A DNA stretch of 64,000 nucleotides from Margaritispora aquatica (Eukaryota; Ascomycota; Leotiomycetes; Helotiales; Discinellaceae), in the NCBI GenBank assembly GCA_007644065.1, contig VJWN01000016.1:972264-1036263 (forward strand). The letters are read 5' to 3'. Both the position numbers and the translations under genes were made by a program. Positions within the stretch are counted from its first letter, which is position 1. Each line of letters opens with the position of its first letter. A model generated the notes under the pieces. It was not told the origin of the DNA. It worked only from the letters and a program-made list of their open reading frames with translations, and ran no database searches. This document shows, in pieces, positions 32,366-45,776 of this stretch.

Positions 32366-35300
32366 TCACAGAAACCCTTTGCTAAAGCTAACCTGCCGGC
32401 TAATACTACTCTTTCTCTTTGGAACATCAATCCCATTCTCCTCCACACCTGTCCCTTCCCCCCTTACGCTCCACATCCCACTACTCCTTCGTACACCTCC
32501 GACACCTACGCCACCTTTCTCCATCCTCAGAGCTTTCCAACCTTCAAGTTCCCGTTCTAGCCTGAGAGCACGTTCCTTCTCCTCAGCAAGAGCACGTTCA
32601 GCCCTGCGCTTCTCAAGTTGTACATCAGACTCTGAGCTCTGCAGCTCATCGATGGTACGTAGCAACTTCTCTAACTTGTCGCGAGATCGTGTGATGTCGT
32701 CTTGGAGCTGGGCATTCGTCTTATCACGTCGCTCAATCTGAAGCTGCAGATCTTTGACTGTGCGATCTACGTTACGCACACTGCGTTGAGATTTATTACG
32801 CTCGGTCTCTTGAGCTTCAAGTTGTGCCTCCAGCTGTTTTTCATCAGTTCATGTGCTATGATTTAGAAGTGTAGCTCTTACCTCTTGTACACGTCCATGC
32901 AAAAATCTCACATCTTGACTAGCACTCGAGTAGCCCTTGGTCTCCAAATCCACAAGCCGGACTTGCACATCCTTAAGTGCCTTCTCCAAAGCGTGTTTTT
33001 CGGTATTCAGCTGAACTGTCATTTCACGCTCGGCAACGATATCTTTTTGCATCTCAGCTGAAAGTGCTTCGGCACGTCGCATCTTCCCAACTGCTGCAGC
33101 AGCTATATCTTGCTGCTGAGCTAGATTCTCCTTCAGTTCAAGAATTTCACGATCCATTCCAGCTGCATTGCGAAGTGACGGACTATCACCACGGCTAAGT
33201 TCTTCAAGACCAGCCTTTGCCTCATCAAGACGAGCTTGCAAACCACGCTTCTCACGTTCAAGCATGTCTCGCTCCGCCACGACATCGTCCAGAGATGTCC
33301 TAGTAGTTTGGAGCTGGTTTAACAACTTACTCACCTTCTCGGAAGCTTCGGTATGGGCTTTAAGAGCTTCATCTCTCGATGCCGAAAGGTCTGAAAGGGT
33401 TGACTCTAGTCTCGACTTCTCCTTTGACCAGGTTGACGAGTTAAGTACTTCATCATCCCATTTTGATCGAAGCTCCTCTAATTCTTCGCGAAGACGTGTG
33501 GTCTCTGCTTGCTTGAAAAGTTTTTCCTCACGAGCAATATCAAGCTCATTAGTAAGAGTTGCAAACTCAGCCTGGTACTTCTTACGCGTCTGTTCCATGC
33601 TTGTTTCCTTGTCTTCGATATCCATGGCTCTCTGGTTGCGGTAGTCTTCGAGTTCATGTTGTAGACGCTTCCTGGCTTGAAGGGCAGCTTCCAGATCCGC
33701 GGACAGGTCCTCGAGCCTCTCTTCGTAGCTTTGATTTTGACGCTGAAGGTCTTCGATAGTAGCATCGACATGTTTCCTCTCGGACATGATCTCAGCACAC
33801 GTCTCTTCTGCTTCCTTCGCCTGAGACTTGGCAAATTGTTCTGCCCTTGATGCCTTCAACACAGTAATCTCAGCTTGCTCCAACTTGCTGAAATACTCAT
33901 CTGCTCGACTCTTGTACAATGAAAGGCTAGAAGCTACATCGGCTAATTTGGAAGACTCTGCGTCAAGTCGAATCTGAATGTCTGCGTAATCCTGCAGTAA
34001 CTGGCTGCGACCAACAGCATCCTGGTCTCGTTGCTGTGCCATTTCCTCCAGATCCGCCCTAGCATCCCTGAGATCTACTTCAAGCGACGCGCGAGCATGC
34101 TTCATACTCTCAAAATGCTTCTTGATATCACTCAGTTCAGAAATGGTATCATTATGAACGTGAAGGAGTGAACGACGAGAGTCTTCTTGGTGATTGATCA
34201 GTTCAAATAGCTCCTCGTGAGACTTAGCCTGCACATCCCGAAGTGACAATTCACCCGTTTGGATACTCTTTTCAAGTGAGGATACCTTTCGGGCAGAGTC
34301 ATCCAGCATCTCGTGAAGTCTGTTGTTCGCCTGCTCCAATTTCTGGACTCTTCTCAACGAAGGGCTCTCATCCGGCCACAATTCTCTAGAAGGTGTAGCA
34401 AGCTCAAGCTGGCTCTGTAAATGACGGTTTTGCATTTGGGTCATCTGGAGTTGATTCTGCAGTTCTTCAAAGTCTGCCTTAAGGTCCATTCTGTTATTGA
34501 AGCTCAAGAGATCTGCTGTGCGGTCTGATCGACCCGAGTCTTGTGCTTCGGCACTATTGCTAGGGAAGCGTCTAGTCGGAGTCGACAAGTTAGAATGAGG
34601 TCGAGTATTCAATTTGTTTCGAATGTGGCTCGGTGATGGATTGAACGGAACTTGGTTTGGGTGTATCTCCTCCAGTCTCGGACGACTTGGAGATTGTCTA
34701 TCTGGCGAATCTTCGAATTCTTCCGCAAATCGTTTCCTCAAATCTGCAAGCTGCGATTCTGCATTTGCTCGTCCTGCAGAATGAACGCGAACATTCTGTT
34801 GGAGCTCTTCCAGCTTCTGAAGCAGACCAGGCACAAGATTTAGACTTTTTGAGCTGCTTCGTTCAATGTTTCCATCGATTTGGGGCATAGGGTGGGCATA
34901 TTCTGGATCGACAACCTTCATCAACTTCAAAATATCCTGGTCACGAGCATCGACCATTTGCTGGAGTTGTCGATTGCGAGATAGCGTCTGAGCATTGCGT
35001 TGACGCTCATCCTCGAGGATACGATTAGCCTCGGCAAGCTGACTGGATACAGTTGAAGAGGTCTTTTCAGCATTACGACTTGACTTATGCTCACGAGCAA
35101 CCTCGTGTGAGAGATCTTCAAGAGTCAGTTCGAGCTTTTCTTTCTGTTTCTCAACTGATGCCAAGGCAATTTGGGCATCACCAAGCTGTTTGTGAAGCTT
35201 CTGGTTCAACTCATCGACTTTTGCCTTCTCACGTTGCAAGTTCATCAATTGGCCTCTAGATGTCTCGCTTGCCCTTGAACCAGTCCTAGCAATCTCGAGT

Positions 35301-38300
35301 GATTTCTGCTGCAGCTTGTTCAAAAGAGCACGGTTATCATTTTCAGATGCAGCAAGGCGACTCTTTGCGGTGTTGAGTTCTCGGTCCAGGCGTTCTTTCT
35401 CTTTATCTACTTTGATGCCAAAGTTACCTGATTCGAGGATAATTTGATTGAGTTCATTGACCTGTTGATTGAGACGTCCAACCTCATCCTCCAAGTATGC
35501 TACACGGCCGGTTTGTACCTCAAGATCTTTTCGCAAACTCGACTCTCGCTCACGGGCTTGTCTGGATGCACTTCGATCATTTGCGAGCTCGGCCTGAATC
35601 CGAGCTTCTTCAGCTGCTGATTTCGCTTCCCGCAGCCTTCGGATCTCGTTTCGAGCCTCGTTGCGCTCTTTCTCGGCTGTCACTCGAGCTTCCATAGCTC
35701 GTCTCAGAGTATCCTGTTGTACGTAGAGCTCTTTCTCGATGATAATTTTTGCCTCGTTCACCTCTTGAAACTTGTCTGTAAGCTCCTTAAATCTGTGTTC
35801 AGCAAGTAGCTGTACATCGTCTCTTGATTGGCGTTCCTTGCTAAGATCTCGCTGCACTTCCTCCAGCTGTTGCTTCAAACCAGAAATCTGTGCTTCTAGC
35901 ATCTTGCGATTTTGCCCGGCCTGGGCATCTTCTGTCAAACGTGCATCAAGAATCTTTTTCGCATCTGCAGCTTCTTTCTCCAGGTTCGCTTTTTGAGATC
36001 TCATTGCAAACATTTCGGCCTGAACTTCACGCAGACGACTGACAACATTATCCTTATCGGCAGTGAGAGAACGCTTCTCATCTTCGAATGATTTTTGCTT
36101 CTCCTCATACTTCCGATTGTCGGATCTCAGAATTGCCAGTTCACTTTCTTTCCGACGCACTAGATCCTCGTATCCTGTGGAAGTTGCCGAGAGTTCGCTT
36201 ATTTGCTTATGAGCTCGACGATTTTCGTCAACCAAGTCCTGCTCCCTTCGTCGAGAATTCTGGAGCTCTCTGGTAGCATTCGCAAGCTTAAGGTCCAGGT
36301 CTTGGTCAACTTGGAGCAATTTTCCCTCGAGATCTTGAACTTTTCGTTCTTTCATACTGAGTTGACTTTGAAGTATGTTAATCTCCTGAGATAGCCGAGT
36401 TTCTTCTGCTCCACGCTGAGATTGGGCATGAAGAAGGTTATTGAGTTGTGCATCGATCTCCTCCAAGCGATCAGACAGCTCTCTTTTCTCTTGCTCTAAC
36501 TTTCCAATTATCTGACCGGCCTGTTCTAGTTCAGATCTCCACTGCTCTGCTTGCTGCTCTGCTTTCTTCTTGGCTACCAAAAGGTCATCCAATTGATCCT
36601 CAAGCTTTTCCTGATCATCAAGTGCACCTGCAAGCTTGTCACTCAACTCAGCTTCTCGGAGTTGAAGCCGCTTGAAAATTTCTTCCTTGTCTAACGCAAG
36701 TGCTCTCTCGCTCTCCAAGGTATGCTGGATTCTTTGCATTTCTGAGTATGCGTTACGGCGCTCCTCGTCCAATCTTTGACGATCAGAAGCGTCTTGTTTC
36801 ATCTTCTCGCTTAGTTGCAGGATCATCTCATCTCGCTTCTTGACTTCTCCTGATATTCGAGTTGCTCCTAAGAGAGGTTTCATTTTGACCAATAGCCTCC
36901 ACCATGGGTTCTCACACAGACCAAGATATATCTGGAAATTTCGCTGGATGATGCGAGTTGCTTCCGTTCTATAAAGTCTCTTGTTCGCAATACGCCGTTG
37001 GGTGAAGCCTCTGGCGAGAGATTGAAACCTGGACATGATCTCACGGATGAGAGCATCGCGCTGCTCTTCAAGCTCTGCTAAGACACCAGCACGGAAAAAA
37101 ACCTTGGTTATGCCAACTCGAAAGAGAGATCTATCTAGCGCAAGCTTCTCGAGCATAATGCTAGCTGCCTTTTGTCCTTCCAAATAACCCTTCGGCATAT
37201 TTCGACAAAGCACTTCATATCGTTGCCGAAATTCTGAGAAATGGAGCCTGTTCGGAAATCCAGTACGCGCAATTCGAATTCCTTCCAACACACCGTTACA
37301 GCGCAGCTGATCCAGAACTAAGGGTGCACTCAACTGCTTAGGGCGCTTCTTATGATTAGGAATGATACATCTAACGAAATGAGGATGCGTTGAGTGCAAT
37401 TGAGCCATCAAGCTGGATAGTTGTTCTTTGTGCCTCTGCGCCACTGTTCGAAACAGTCCTTTCTTTACACGGCTTCTAGTTGCACCAGACTCATCGTCAT
37501 TTTCAGAACAGTCAGAAAAGAGCCCAGCAACATGCTTATCAGATGATGCAGCAAGGAGTCGAGTGACATTGTCATTGAGAGGATCCTTGTTCTTCTCGAG
37601 CCATCCTTCAGTGGAATATTCAACTTCAGCAGCGTAATGGGTGAGGAGAAATCCCTGCGCAAGACGAGATGGTCGATATTTAGGGGTTTTCTTGTCCCAT
37701 AGAGAATGCAGCTTCTCCGTGAAAGATTTATCGGTCGCCTTTGGCATAACACAGTCCTCGTCAAGGCAAGAGAATATTCCAATGGGATTGGGTAATTCAA
37801 TGAGGTCAATCGTGGGTTGGAGGTCATGGCCAAAGTCAATGAACTTCCATTCAATTTGTTCTCGAGCATACTCCTCTTGTTCCAAGACAAACATGTGATG
37901 ATTGAAGAATTGTTGGAGCTTCTCGTTCGTGTAATTGATACACAGCTGCTCGAAGCTGTTCTCCTCAAAAATCTCAAATCCGGCAATATCGAGGACACCT
38001 ATGAAATGAGAATCATCCATACCCATACCAGTCCTATCAAGTTGCCGATTGATACGAGTAACAAGATCCCCAAAACTACGTTCGTATATTCCCTTTGACA
38101 AGGCATCAATTGCGAGACGAACTTGCTCCGGAGTCTGAACTTTTTCAACCCATTCTCTCCCTGCTTTAACTCGTGGATGTAGGAGACCTTGCAAGAAAGG
38201 ATCTACTGGCATTCCCAGCAGCCGACAAACTTTCTCTGCTTGTGCGCGAGCGTCAGAGGCTAAGCGTGCCTGGTCAGCGGCCCTACTCTCTTTTACAACG

Positions 38301-39674
38301 GTAATGTTTCCCAGATGTAAAACGGCTGCAACAGTCCTAAGAATGGAAGACTGCTCTTGTTCTGAAAATCCCATAATATTGAATGCTTCAATAAGTGCAT
38401 CCCATTCATCACGGTCTGAAACACCTGCAATGGTATCATGGCCATCTCTGGTATAGGCGAAATCTTCTACATCGAGACCATCGAGCATGAATTCTCGTTT
38501 AGTCGAAGCGTCGGCCCCTCTTATCAACTGATAAAAGACGTGATAATTACGTTCGTGGGTGTTCACGCGCACAACTCTAGACTTCTCCAGCAAATACCAA
38601 TCGATAAAAGCACCTGCGATAGTTCCGGTGCGAGTGAACTCGATTCTGATGAATTTTCCGAACCGAGAAGAATTATTATTCCTCACGGTTTGTGCATTGC
38701 CAAAGGCTTCAAGAATGGGATTTGCTCGCAGGATTTGCTGGGACAAATTCGAGTTTTGTACTTTGTTCTTCACAGGAGACTCTGAATATGCCACGGCTGC
38801 AAGATATTGAATAACCTTCTTTGTGTTTTCGGTCTTTCCAGCTCCAGACTCTCCAGTCACAAGAATACTCTGATTCTCACCTTCGTCCACCAAATTTCGA
38901 AATGCTTCATCGGCCATTGCGTATATATGAGGTTTGGTTTCATCACGTCCTTGGCCTTTGTACATATTGATGTACTCGTTGGTGTAAATGGGTAATGGGC
39001 AGTACGGATTTATTGCAACCAAGAACAAACCGGAATAGGTATATATGAGATCAGCTTGGTATCTCATGTGAAGATTATGAACCACCGAGGCTTCATTCAA
39101 GTGTGTAAGCTCTGCCATATCGTCCGCTTTATCGAACTTGGCAGGATTGACTTTGTCCACACTATCCGCATCAACTTCTCGTTGCTACAAGGTTATAACT
39201 TGGTTAGCAGGGATAGGGAAGAAGGTTTTGGATACATACACTGCCATCGTCACATTGAACTAATATCCGATTGTGTTCCAGGTCATCCACTATCCAGCCT
39301 TTAACAAATGCTGTTTGCGGATCCTTCAGCCACACGTATCTCTTCCCAGAAAAGTCATTCTCTCCTTCGATCCCATTTATAGCATGCGGTGGCTGACGCA
39401 TCTCTTCTGTGTTGATGAAGGACGGAGCAAACGTATTAGATAGTGTTACTCCATTTTTGGAATGTGATCGAGTGTGTGCTCCAGCGTTGGAATTCGTCGA
39501 TATAGCTCCATTCAGGGAAGGGTATGATCGATTGTGGGTAGGACTAGTGATATTTGACAATGGCGAGGACATTATTGTGGATTTGGGTCTGCCATTTGGG
39601 ATGCCAGAGATGGACGAAGGAGAAGCGGCCCTTGAAAAGGGATTGTTGCGCTTTTGAAGAGAATTCGAGGCCAT
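32366..39674 (-). CDS. myo2: Class II myosin heavy chain
   Basis: Actin motor of the cytokinetic ring and septum. Model: complement of 32366..32833, 32882..39184 and 39240..39674, 2402 codons (2401 residues); both introns have clean ends (GTATGT...TAG, GTAAGA...CAG). A Ser/Asn-rich N-terminal extension precedes the myosin SH3-like domain (KRYVWLKDP). The motor shows P-loop GESGAGKT at 256-263, switch I NNSSRFGKF near 315-323 and switch II DIAGFE at 544-549. A single light-chain-binding region lies near 850-900 (RGFTQRRIANKRLYR then ENPWWRLLVKMKPLL). From about 915 on, the rest is nearly all coiled coil (about 1400 residues). Length and domain order fit filamentous fungal myosin II (MyoB of Aspergillus, Myo2 of fission yeast). 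The start is the ATG of MASNSLQ. Confidence 0.96.
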
Positions 39675-40711
39675 AGTTGCCGATTTTAGTGTTGTGACAT
39701 GGAATTCGATGTTGCTCGTGATGGAGAAGGGAACATAAAAGCACAAGATCGCAAAGCTAAGAGCCTAGGTAGTTCTTAACGAGGACAAGAGTACAAGAGT
39801 ACAAATAAGGATGAATTGCTTGAAGTGCCAGCAGAATTTGTGACTACATGTGAAGTCGCTGTGCAATTATCTTCGCATGGGATGATCTTCGAATTATAGT
39901 TGGTCGTTGTTGTTCGTTGTTGGTCGTTGATGGTCGTTGATGAGGTGTATCGCAATGAGCAAGTTGCTCTTGTGTTTTGGTGTTGATGTCTAAAATAACG
40001 CGACAAGTAAACAAAAGACATGGGGTGAAGCCAAGCCAAGCAACACCCATGTGCCAAATTAAGCTCACCGCCCTGATAGTTTATCATGTGACCATCCAAT
40101 CGTACATGACTACCAAAGCTGGATTAGCGCAGTTATTATTTGTCGCGGCTCCATCTCGCATCAAGTTCGCATCCAGGTCCTGTCTTTCGCGCATCGTCAA
40201 TTCTACAAGGACAAGTTCTCAGTACTCTGCATAATCATCGCCTTCACAGCATACACGACTTCCTTGTTCTGTCGTCATTTCCTCGCTGTTGCTACTCCTG
40301 CTACTGCTACTGTTGTTGCGCTTGATGGTCTGGAATTCAGCCTGCGATACCATCTAAATTTCCTCTTCTCCAGCAATACTTCGATCGTCTACTCATCCCA
40401 TCATCGTTCTTTTGACCAAAGACATTGATTGGCGCATTTGCTCACTGTTTTCCGGATTGCAATTCAGTGTTCAATCGTCTGCCTTCACCCTCACTCTACC
40501 TACTCTGCAGGCCTGATTTCTTTTTGTGGCGTTGAATCGATCTGGATTTCAGTTTCGTCGCCGCAGTTGCAACATGATCCTCGAGAGTCTCTATTGAAAC
40601 CGACCCAAGAGATTATCTTCCGATTTTCTACTAATACTTAGGTAGCATAGAAAGCCAGCATACTTCGGACGACTTCCTGCCACACCGTTCTCGAGTCTTG
40701 TGTTAGCAAGC
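39675..40711. promoter_or_regulatory. Divergent promoter region, myosin II / Red1-like gene
   Basis: About 1 kb between two divergent starts. It has GTTG/GTCG-rich tandem-like sequence around 39900-39940 and CT-rich leader sequence before 40712. No gene is present. Confidence 0.5.
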
Positions 40712-43700
40712 ATGTCCAACTATGGGCATATACCCTCTTACGGGGCAATTCCCCCATACCTTCCTCCATCCTATCCGAATCAATATATCCAGCCTGAGAA
40801 CAGTGGTACAAATCAAGGGCACATAGCAAATAACTACGAAGCTTCTATGAATGCGTATCCGTACAATAGTAATGCGCCTACTTTTAGTGCTGCTGCAGTT
40901 GCATCAGGAGTACCTCCACTGCCCATATTTCAAGGGTGGAACCAAGATACTGTACCATTACCTCCATACACGATTCCACAGAATGGAGCACAGTATAATA
41001 ATGGATATGGGAGCAATCTTCAGACTCAACAATACTACCCTCCACCACCTCCACCTTCTCTTCCTCCATCTCAATCCAGCTACCAGCAACATTCACTACA
41101 GCACAAACCATTCGAACAAGATCTTAGTGAAGGAGAGTTTGAGGATAGTAATATTGCCATCAGTACCCCAAATGCAAGCTATGGTGCAACTCATTATCAA
41201 GGAAATGATAGGACAGGTTACATTGATACTGCTCAACGCGCTGTTTATCCTAGGGCGCAAGAATTTACTACCCAACAATCATATCCTGGTAAGTCTGGTA
41301 TGTCCATAGATACTCTCAGCTCTGCCCCCCTAACCAATTTGCTCTGTAGCAAATAATTATAACTATCAGCCTCGAGATCAGCCTCAAGGCAAACGACAGC
41401 AGTCGGGTTCCTATTCGCCTTACGCTTCCCCATCAGTAACAAATAATCTTGAACGACCCAGTGGTACCCAGCACAAAACCGGAACGAATGCAACAGCTCA
41501 ATGGCAAGATTCAAACTTGGTCGTTCTACAGCAAGGATATGGCATGGGCCAGAAGTTTACACACAAGTCAGAAGTCAAAACGACTGCAAATCATCCAGTT
41601 ACCTTACCAAACGCGAAGGCAACGATTCCGCCTGCAATGACTGAAGCTGCACCCTCTGTTAATTTACACGGTGTGGTGGGTGCTCATGGCAAGTCGGTAG
41701 ACGAATCACGCAAGATTGCTCAAGGAGCAGCTCTCACCCTATTTTCTTTGGGCGTACCTTTGCACACATTTCTCGCTGAAGGTTTCAAGGAGGAGTTGGT
41801 GAAGCCTCTTCTTCCTGTAGGAGCAGTTGAGTCTAGCGATAGCTCTCATCAAGTCAAAGTTTCTCACAATCTTCCATCACAACACACTCGCCAGGAAAAT
41901 ATCACGCCCCCATTCCGGGACGACTCTGTAGTTGGAGCGTCTAAAGCGTTATTGAAGCCAGGGCAAGATGGCAGTGTTACTCTTCCTCTAGCTGCAAATA
42001 GTAGTCATGAGGCCAAATCGACCTTACCACAAACGCCTATCGACCAGCTGAAAACTCCCACGACTTCAGCTCCTGCTCAAGCACCACTCAAGACGGTATC
42101 AATGATAGAAAAAGACAAAGCTCTCAAATCGAAGATGGATGCTCTTAGAAAGTCACGAGAAGATCGAGCTCAGAAGGCGGCTGCAAAAAGTGTTGTACCA
42201 CAAATTATTGCGGCCGCAGCCTCGGGCTCGGTTGCAGATCCTCAGCCGAAGGTCACGGCAGTTGAAGTTTTAGTTAGTCAGGCAGAGGTCTCGGCTCCAG
42301 CGACGATCTCAGTTTCTAGATCAACTTCAACTCCCAAAGAGGATTCTCATGAACCCGTAGAAAGTCTTGATTCGATTACAAAGAAAAAGGCTACGTCCAA
42401 ACCTGTCCATCCAGCTGCTCCTTTGCAGCATCAACTGCCCGCTATCCCGGGTTTATTCCTCGCCTCCACAGCCACGGTAGGAGCTCAAATCCCGACGCCC
42501 GTTGTTCAAGACACGATTCCATCTCCTTTCTTCGCGAATCAACGCAAAAGACCTGTTGCAGCCGACTTTGACGAGCCTGTAATTTCGATGGCGCCCTTCA
42601 AGCGGCCGTTTGGTCAAAGCCGAAACGAGAAGCCTTTGGTGATTGACGTCAGCGAAGAAGAGATCGAAACAGATGATGAAGACGTCGCTATGGAACTTGA
42701 GTCTGTTGCAGACGAGACCCCCGCTCAACCCATGCAGAAGCAGTCTGCATCCACTATCCAGGTTCAGGCAGCTGTTACTAGTGGAGCTCAGTCAAATTCC
42801 TGGCCCCCATCGTCACTCTCTGCGGCCAGCACGCCCCCATTGTTACAGCACGTAGCAAGGGGCACTCTTGCAGGCACGAAAGACCTGCAAGAGAGAGAAA
42901 GCGAGATCGCAAAGCTGAAGAAGAAAATTGCAGAGGCTGTGGCCAAGAAGAGCGCGGAAGCTGACGCCAAGAAGAGGAAAGCGAAGCATACCCTAAGCGG
43001 CACGCAGACTCCTCTCAACCTTGAGACTGCTGCAGCACTGGAGAAGTCTGAGCCTCCAGATAATGGTGCAGGCTTGAAACCGCTTGCCTCGTCTCCAAAG
43101 GAGCCCCAATTATCCAATGAGGGAGAGAACAAGGCTGCTACTGCAGATGCCAAAAACAAAGTACCAAAACTCGTGCCTATAGACTCTAGACCTACGCCTC
43201 AGGTAACCCATTCTGAGCAGATCCATCTGGCATCCGAGCAAAAACGCCTACGTTTAGAGAAAATAGCAAATGAATTAGCCGCCGATCAAGCTGCATGGTT
43301 TCAAAGAATTGCAGAGATGGCAAGGAAGAGGGCCGAAGTAGCAGAGATGGAAGCTATTCACAAGGCCAGTGAAGAAAAGCGGCAAAGAATGTTGGAGGAA
43401 AAGCGTCTTCTTGAAGATTCAAAGCTTGTAGAAGAGGATCGGGATTTACGAATCGCTAGCTCGGTCCAAGACAAGTCCAACCAATCTATCATTGAGGAGG
43501 AGACTGGTACAGGTAAGTCATACGGAAGCTCTGTACGTTACTCGAAGTATACTAACCACAACGCTCTTAGTCCTCGCATCACCTTTGCCCACTGATTCTG
43601 TGACCAACTCGGATAATTTAACAAACAAACAAGGAGATCTGAATACTCGGAATCCATCACCTGCTGTCGAACCGGAGTCGGACCCGGAGACTGATCAAAT

Positions 43701-44949
43701 AACATTATCTGGCAATGGACACGTTGAAATTGCCAACCAAATTCATGACGAACATGAAGGAGCACCAAACAACCACCAAGATACTGGGATCAAAGCCGTT
43801 TTGGATGAGAAGCTCTCTAATAGCATTTCTTCCGTACCAAGTATCAAACCCTTTGCGAAAGAGTCCAAGGCTGCTTTGTCGGCAGATCAAGCTCTCGAGG
43901 CCGCCTTGCAAGAAGCTGTTAGGATTGAAGTCGATTCTCATGCGCATACTGAAGAGGACACCGACATGGATATCTCGCACACATCTGAGCCTGTTCAACT
44001 TGACTCGGGTTCTTTCTCGAGTCCTGTGGCAGAAGTTCCCAATAGCCCAGAATATTCGCCTGAGCCACCCTCTGATGTAGTTCTAGACCGCGAATCCGAC
44101 GACTACGAACCTCCTGAGGCAACACCTCCTGCTAACGCGACAATACAGGACTACGAAAATAGCAATACGGCAATCACTATTATACCTCAATCTCCATTGG
44201 ATTCGCCACCATTCAGCCCTGCGCCTCCAACTGGCGGTGTCACGTCCGATGATATATCACTGGACTTTGATCTCGCTCAAGAGCATGGTGACGTAGGAAG
44301 GAATGTTCATAACAAGCAGGCACACGAAACCAACAAGGAACAAACCGAAGCGGTTGAAGTAATGTCAATATCCTGGTAGCCCTCTATGATTTGCTGACAC
44401 ATAGGTAGATTCGAGCTGAACACGCAGACCAATTACAGCCTTTCGCTGCCTATGAGAGTCCTTTGAAGCTCTTCCATGCCTACCGCTTCCATCCTCAGTT
44501 CAAGCAAGAAATTCCTGGCGGCTTGAAATCGATGACTTATAGTCATAGAATTGACCCGAACAAGGAGCTTTGTCGATATGAATTGGCTGGTGGTATTTGC
44601 AATGACTCAACTTGCGACCTCCAGCATTTCCGAGAAATCGGCCTTCCCGGTGCGTTGGTGTGGTTCTTCGTTGCCAGCAGGACCTAAGCCCCAATTCCAT
44701 GTGCTTTAATGTCCTGTGAAGCTGACCTTAGTTACAGATGATGCTGTTCTTACAGCTCTTGGTTCTCCCGATGAGTTTCAGGGTGAGCAACGTGAGAGAT
44801 TTTGCATTGGCCTGAAGGAGGTCCTCATGAAGATGCGCTTGAACCGAGTGCGCGATTTCAACGTGATTGCCCAAGAGATTATTGCCCACCGGCAAAGATT
44901 TCTTGGTGATATTTCCAAGGTCTTGCCACTCGAAGGCACCAACATTTGA
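40712..44949 (+). CDS. Red1-like nuclear protein with C-terminal zf-C3H1 finger
   Basis: Model: 40712..41288, 41350..43512, 43571..44358, 44409..44649 and 44738..44949, 1327 codons (1326 residues), closing exactly. All introns have GT...AG ends. The N terminus is Pro/Tyr/Gln-rich and disordered; the middle contains short charged helices (about residues 760-800 and 870-940) within low-complexity sequence. The only folded element recognised is the C-terminal zinc finger, LCRYELAGGICNDSTCDLQHF, with Cys1231-x8-Cys1240-x4-Cys1245-x3-His1249. This matches the putative zinc-finger family PF10650 found in fission yeast Red1, a scaffold of the nuclear RNA-elimination complex MTREC. The Red1 assignment rests on this finger and the disordered architecture, so it is likely but not certain. 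Confidence 0.8.
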
Positions 44950-45776
44950 AACGAACAACATACACCTTACTGTACATTCGCCTGTAAAATCGCCCATTTG
45001 CCCTCTTTATCTGATCATCGCCAGGATCCTGCCTTATCATATTTACTTCTCTTCCCCATTACATTTTCCCTTCATTTCCTTGGTACTGAAGCATCAATCG
45101 GCATGGACGGTGTTGCATCAGGCTCGGTGTTTGACAATGATACCCGGTACAGTGACCTCTTTTTGAGAGTGTGGAAAAGAAAAGTACGGCATGGTGGAAG
45201 GAACGCAATCCAGGCTGCGTTACTCTTGATTGAGAAGTGACCTAGATAGTCAACACAAACATAGAAAATAGAAATCTCCAAGAATCTTATTACATCTACA
45301 GATTGTCTTAGTACATACGTTTTTCAATCCATTCTCAGAGTCATAGGCTTGTAGAACGGTTCGTTCATGGAGATTCGTGATCGACAAAGGGATTACCAGA
45401 TTCGATATTCCTGCATCTAAGGACACCGAGCACGACATAGAGCGCTGAGATTGCGAAGACCAGCTTCAACCAACCTCGTATCTTTCTTTTCAATTTGGAC
45501 CGAAAGCTAGGCTAAGTTAGGATTCTCGACAGCATGATTATCGCGCTCGATAGCTTTAAAAGAAGTTTGGAGCGGCGGTTACGTGTGCAGTTTCCTATAG
45601 CCCTGATATCTACAAGCATTCGTCATTTGTGGCTTTGTGCTCGTTTGTATCAGTAGCACGTCTTTTCTACTTTAATAGAGAATAGAAAATCAAGTACTTG
45701 AAGTAGACATGTGTTCATGTTAAAGTATTCAATCATTGAAATCGGTGAGTTCAAACTGCTTACTTTCTCATTCAAC
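44950..45776. other. Intergenic, no gene seen
   Basis: About 830 bases. A frame at 44998-45240 is open but lacks an ATG at its start and any family character; it probably lies in the 3' region of the Red1-like gene. Confidence 0.5.

Noticed and set aside
33168..37898. Many plus-strand open frames across the myosin gene
   Set aside because: All are opposite the single long myosin exon and show no splice structure or homology.
44998..45240. Open frame downstream of the Red1-like gene
   Set aside because: Non-ATG start and position in the probable 3' region; no support as a gene.
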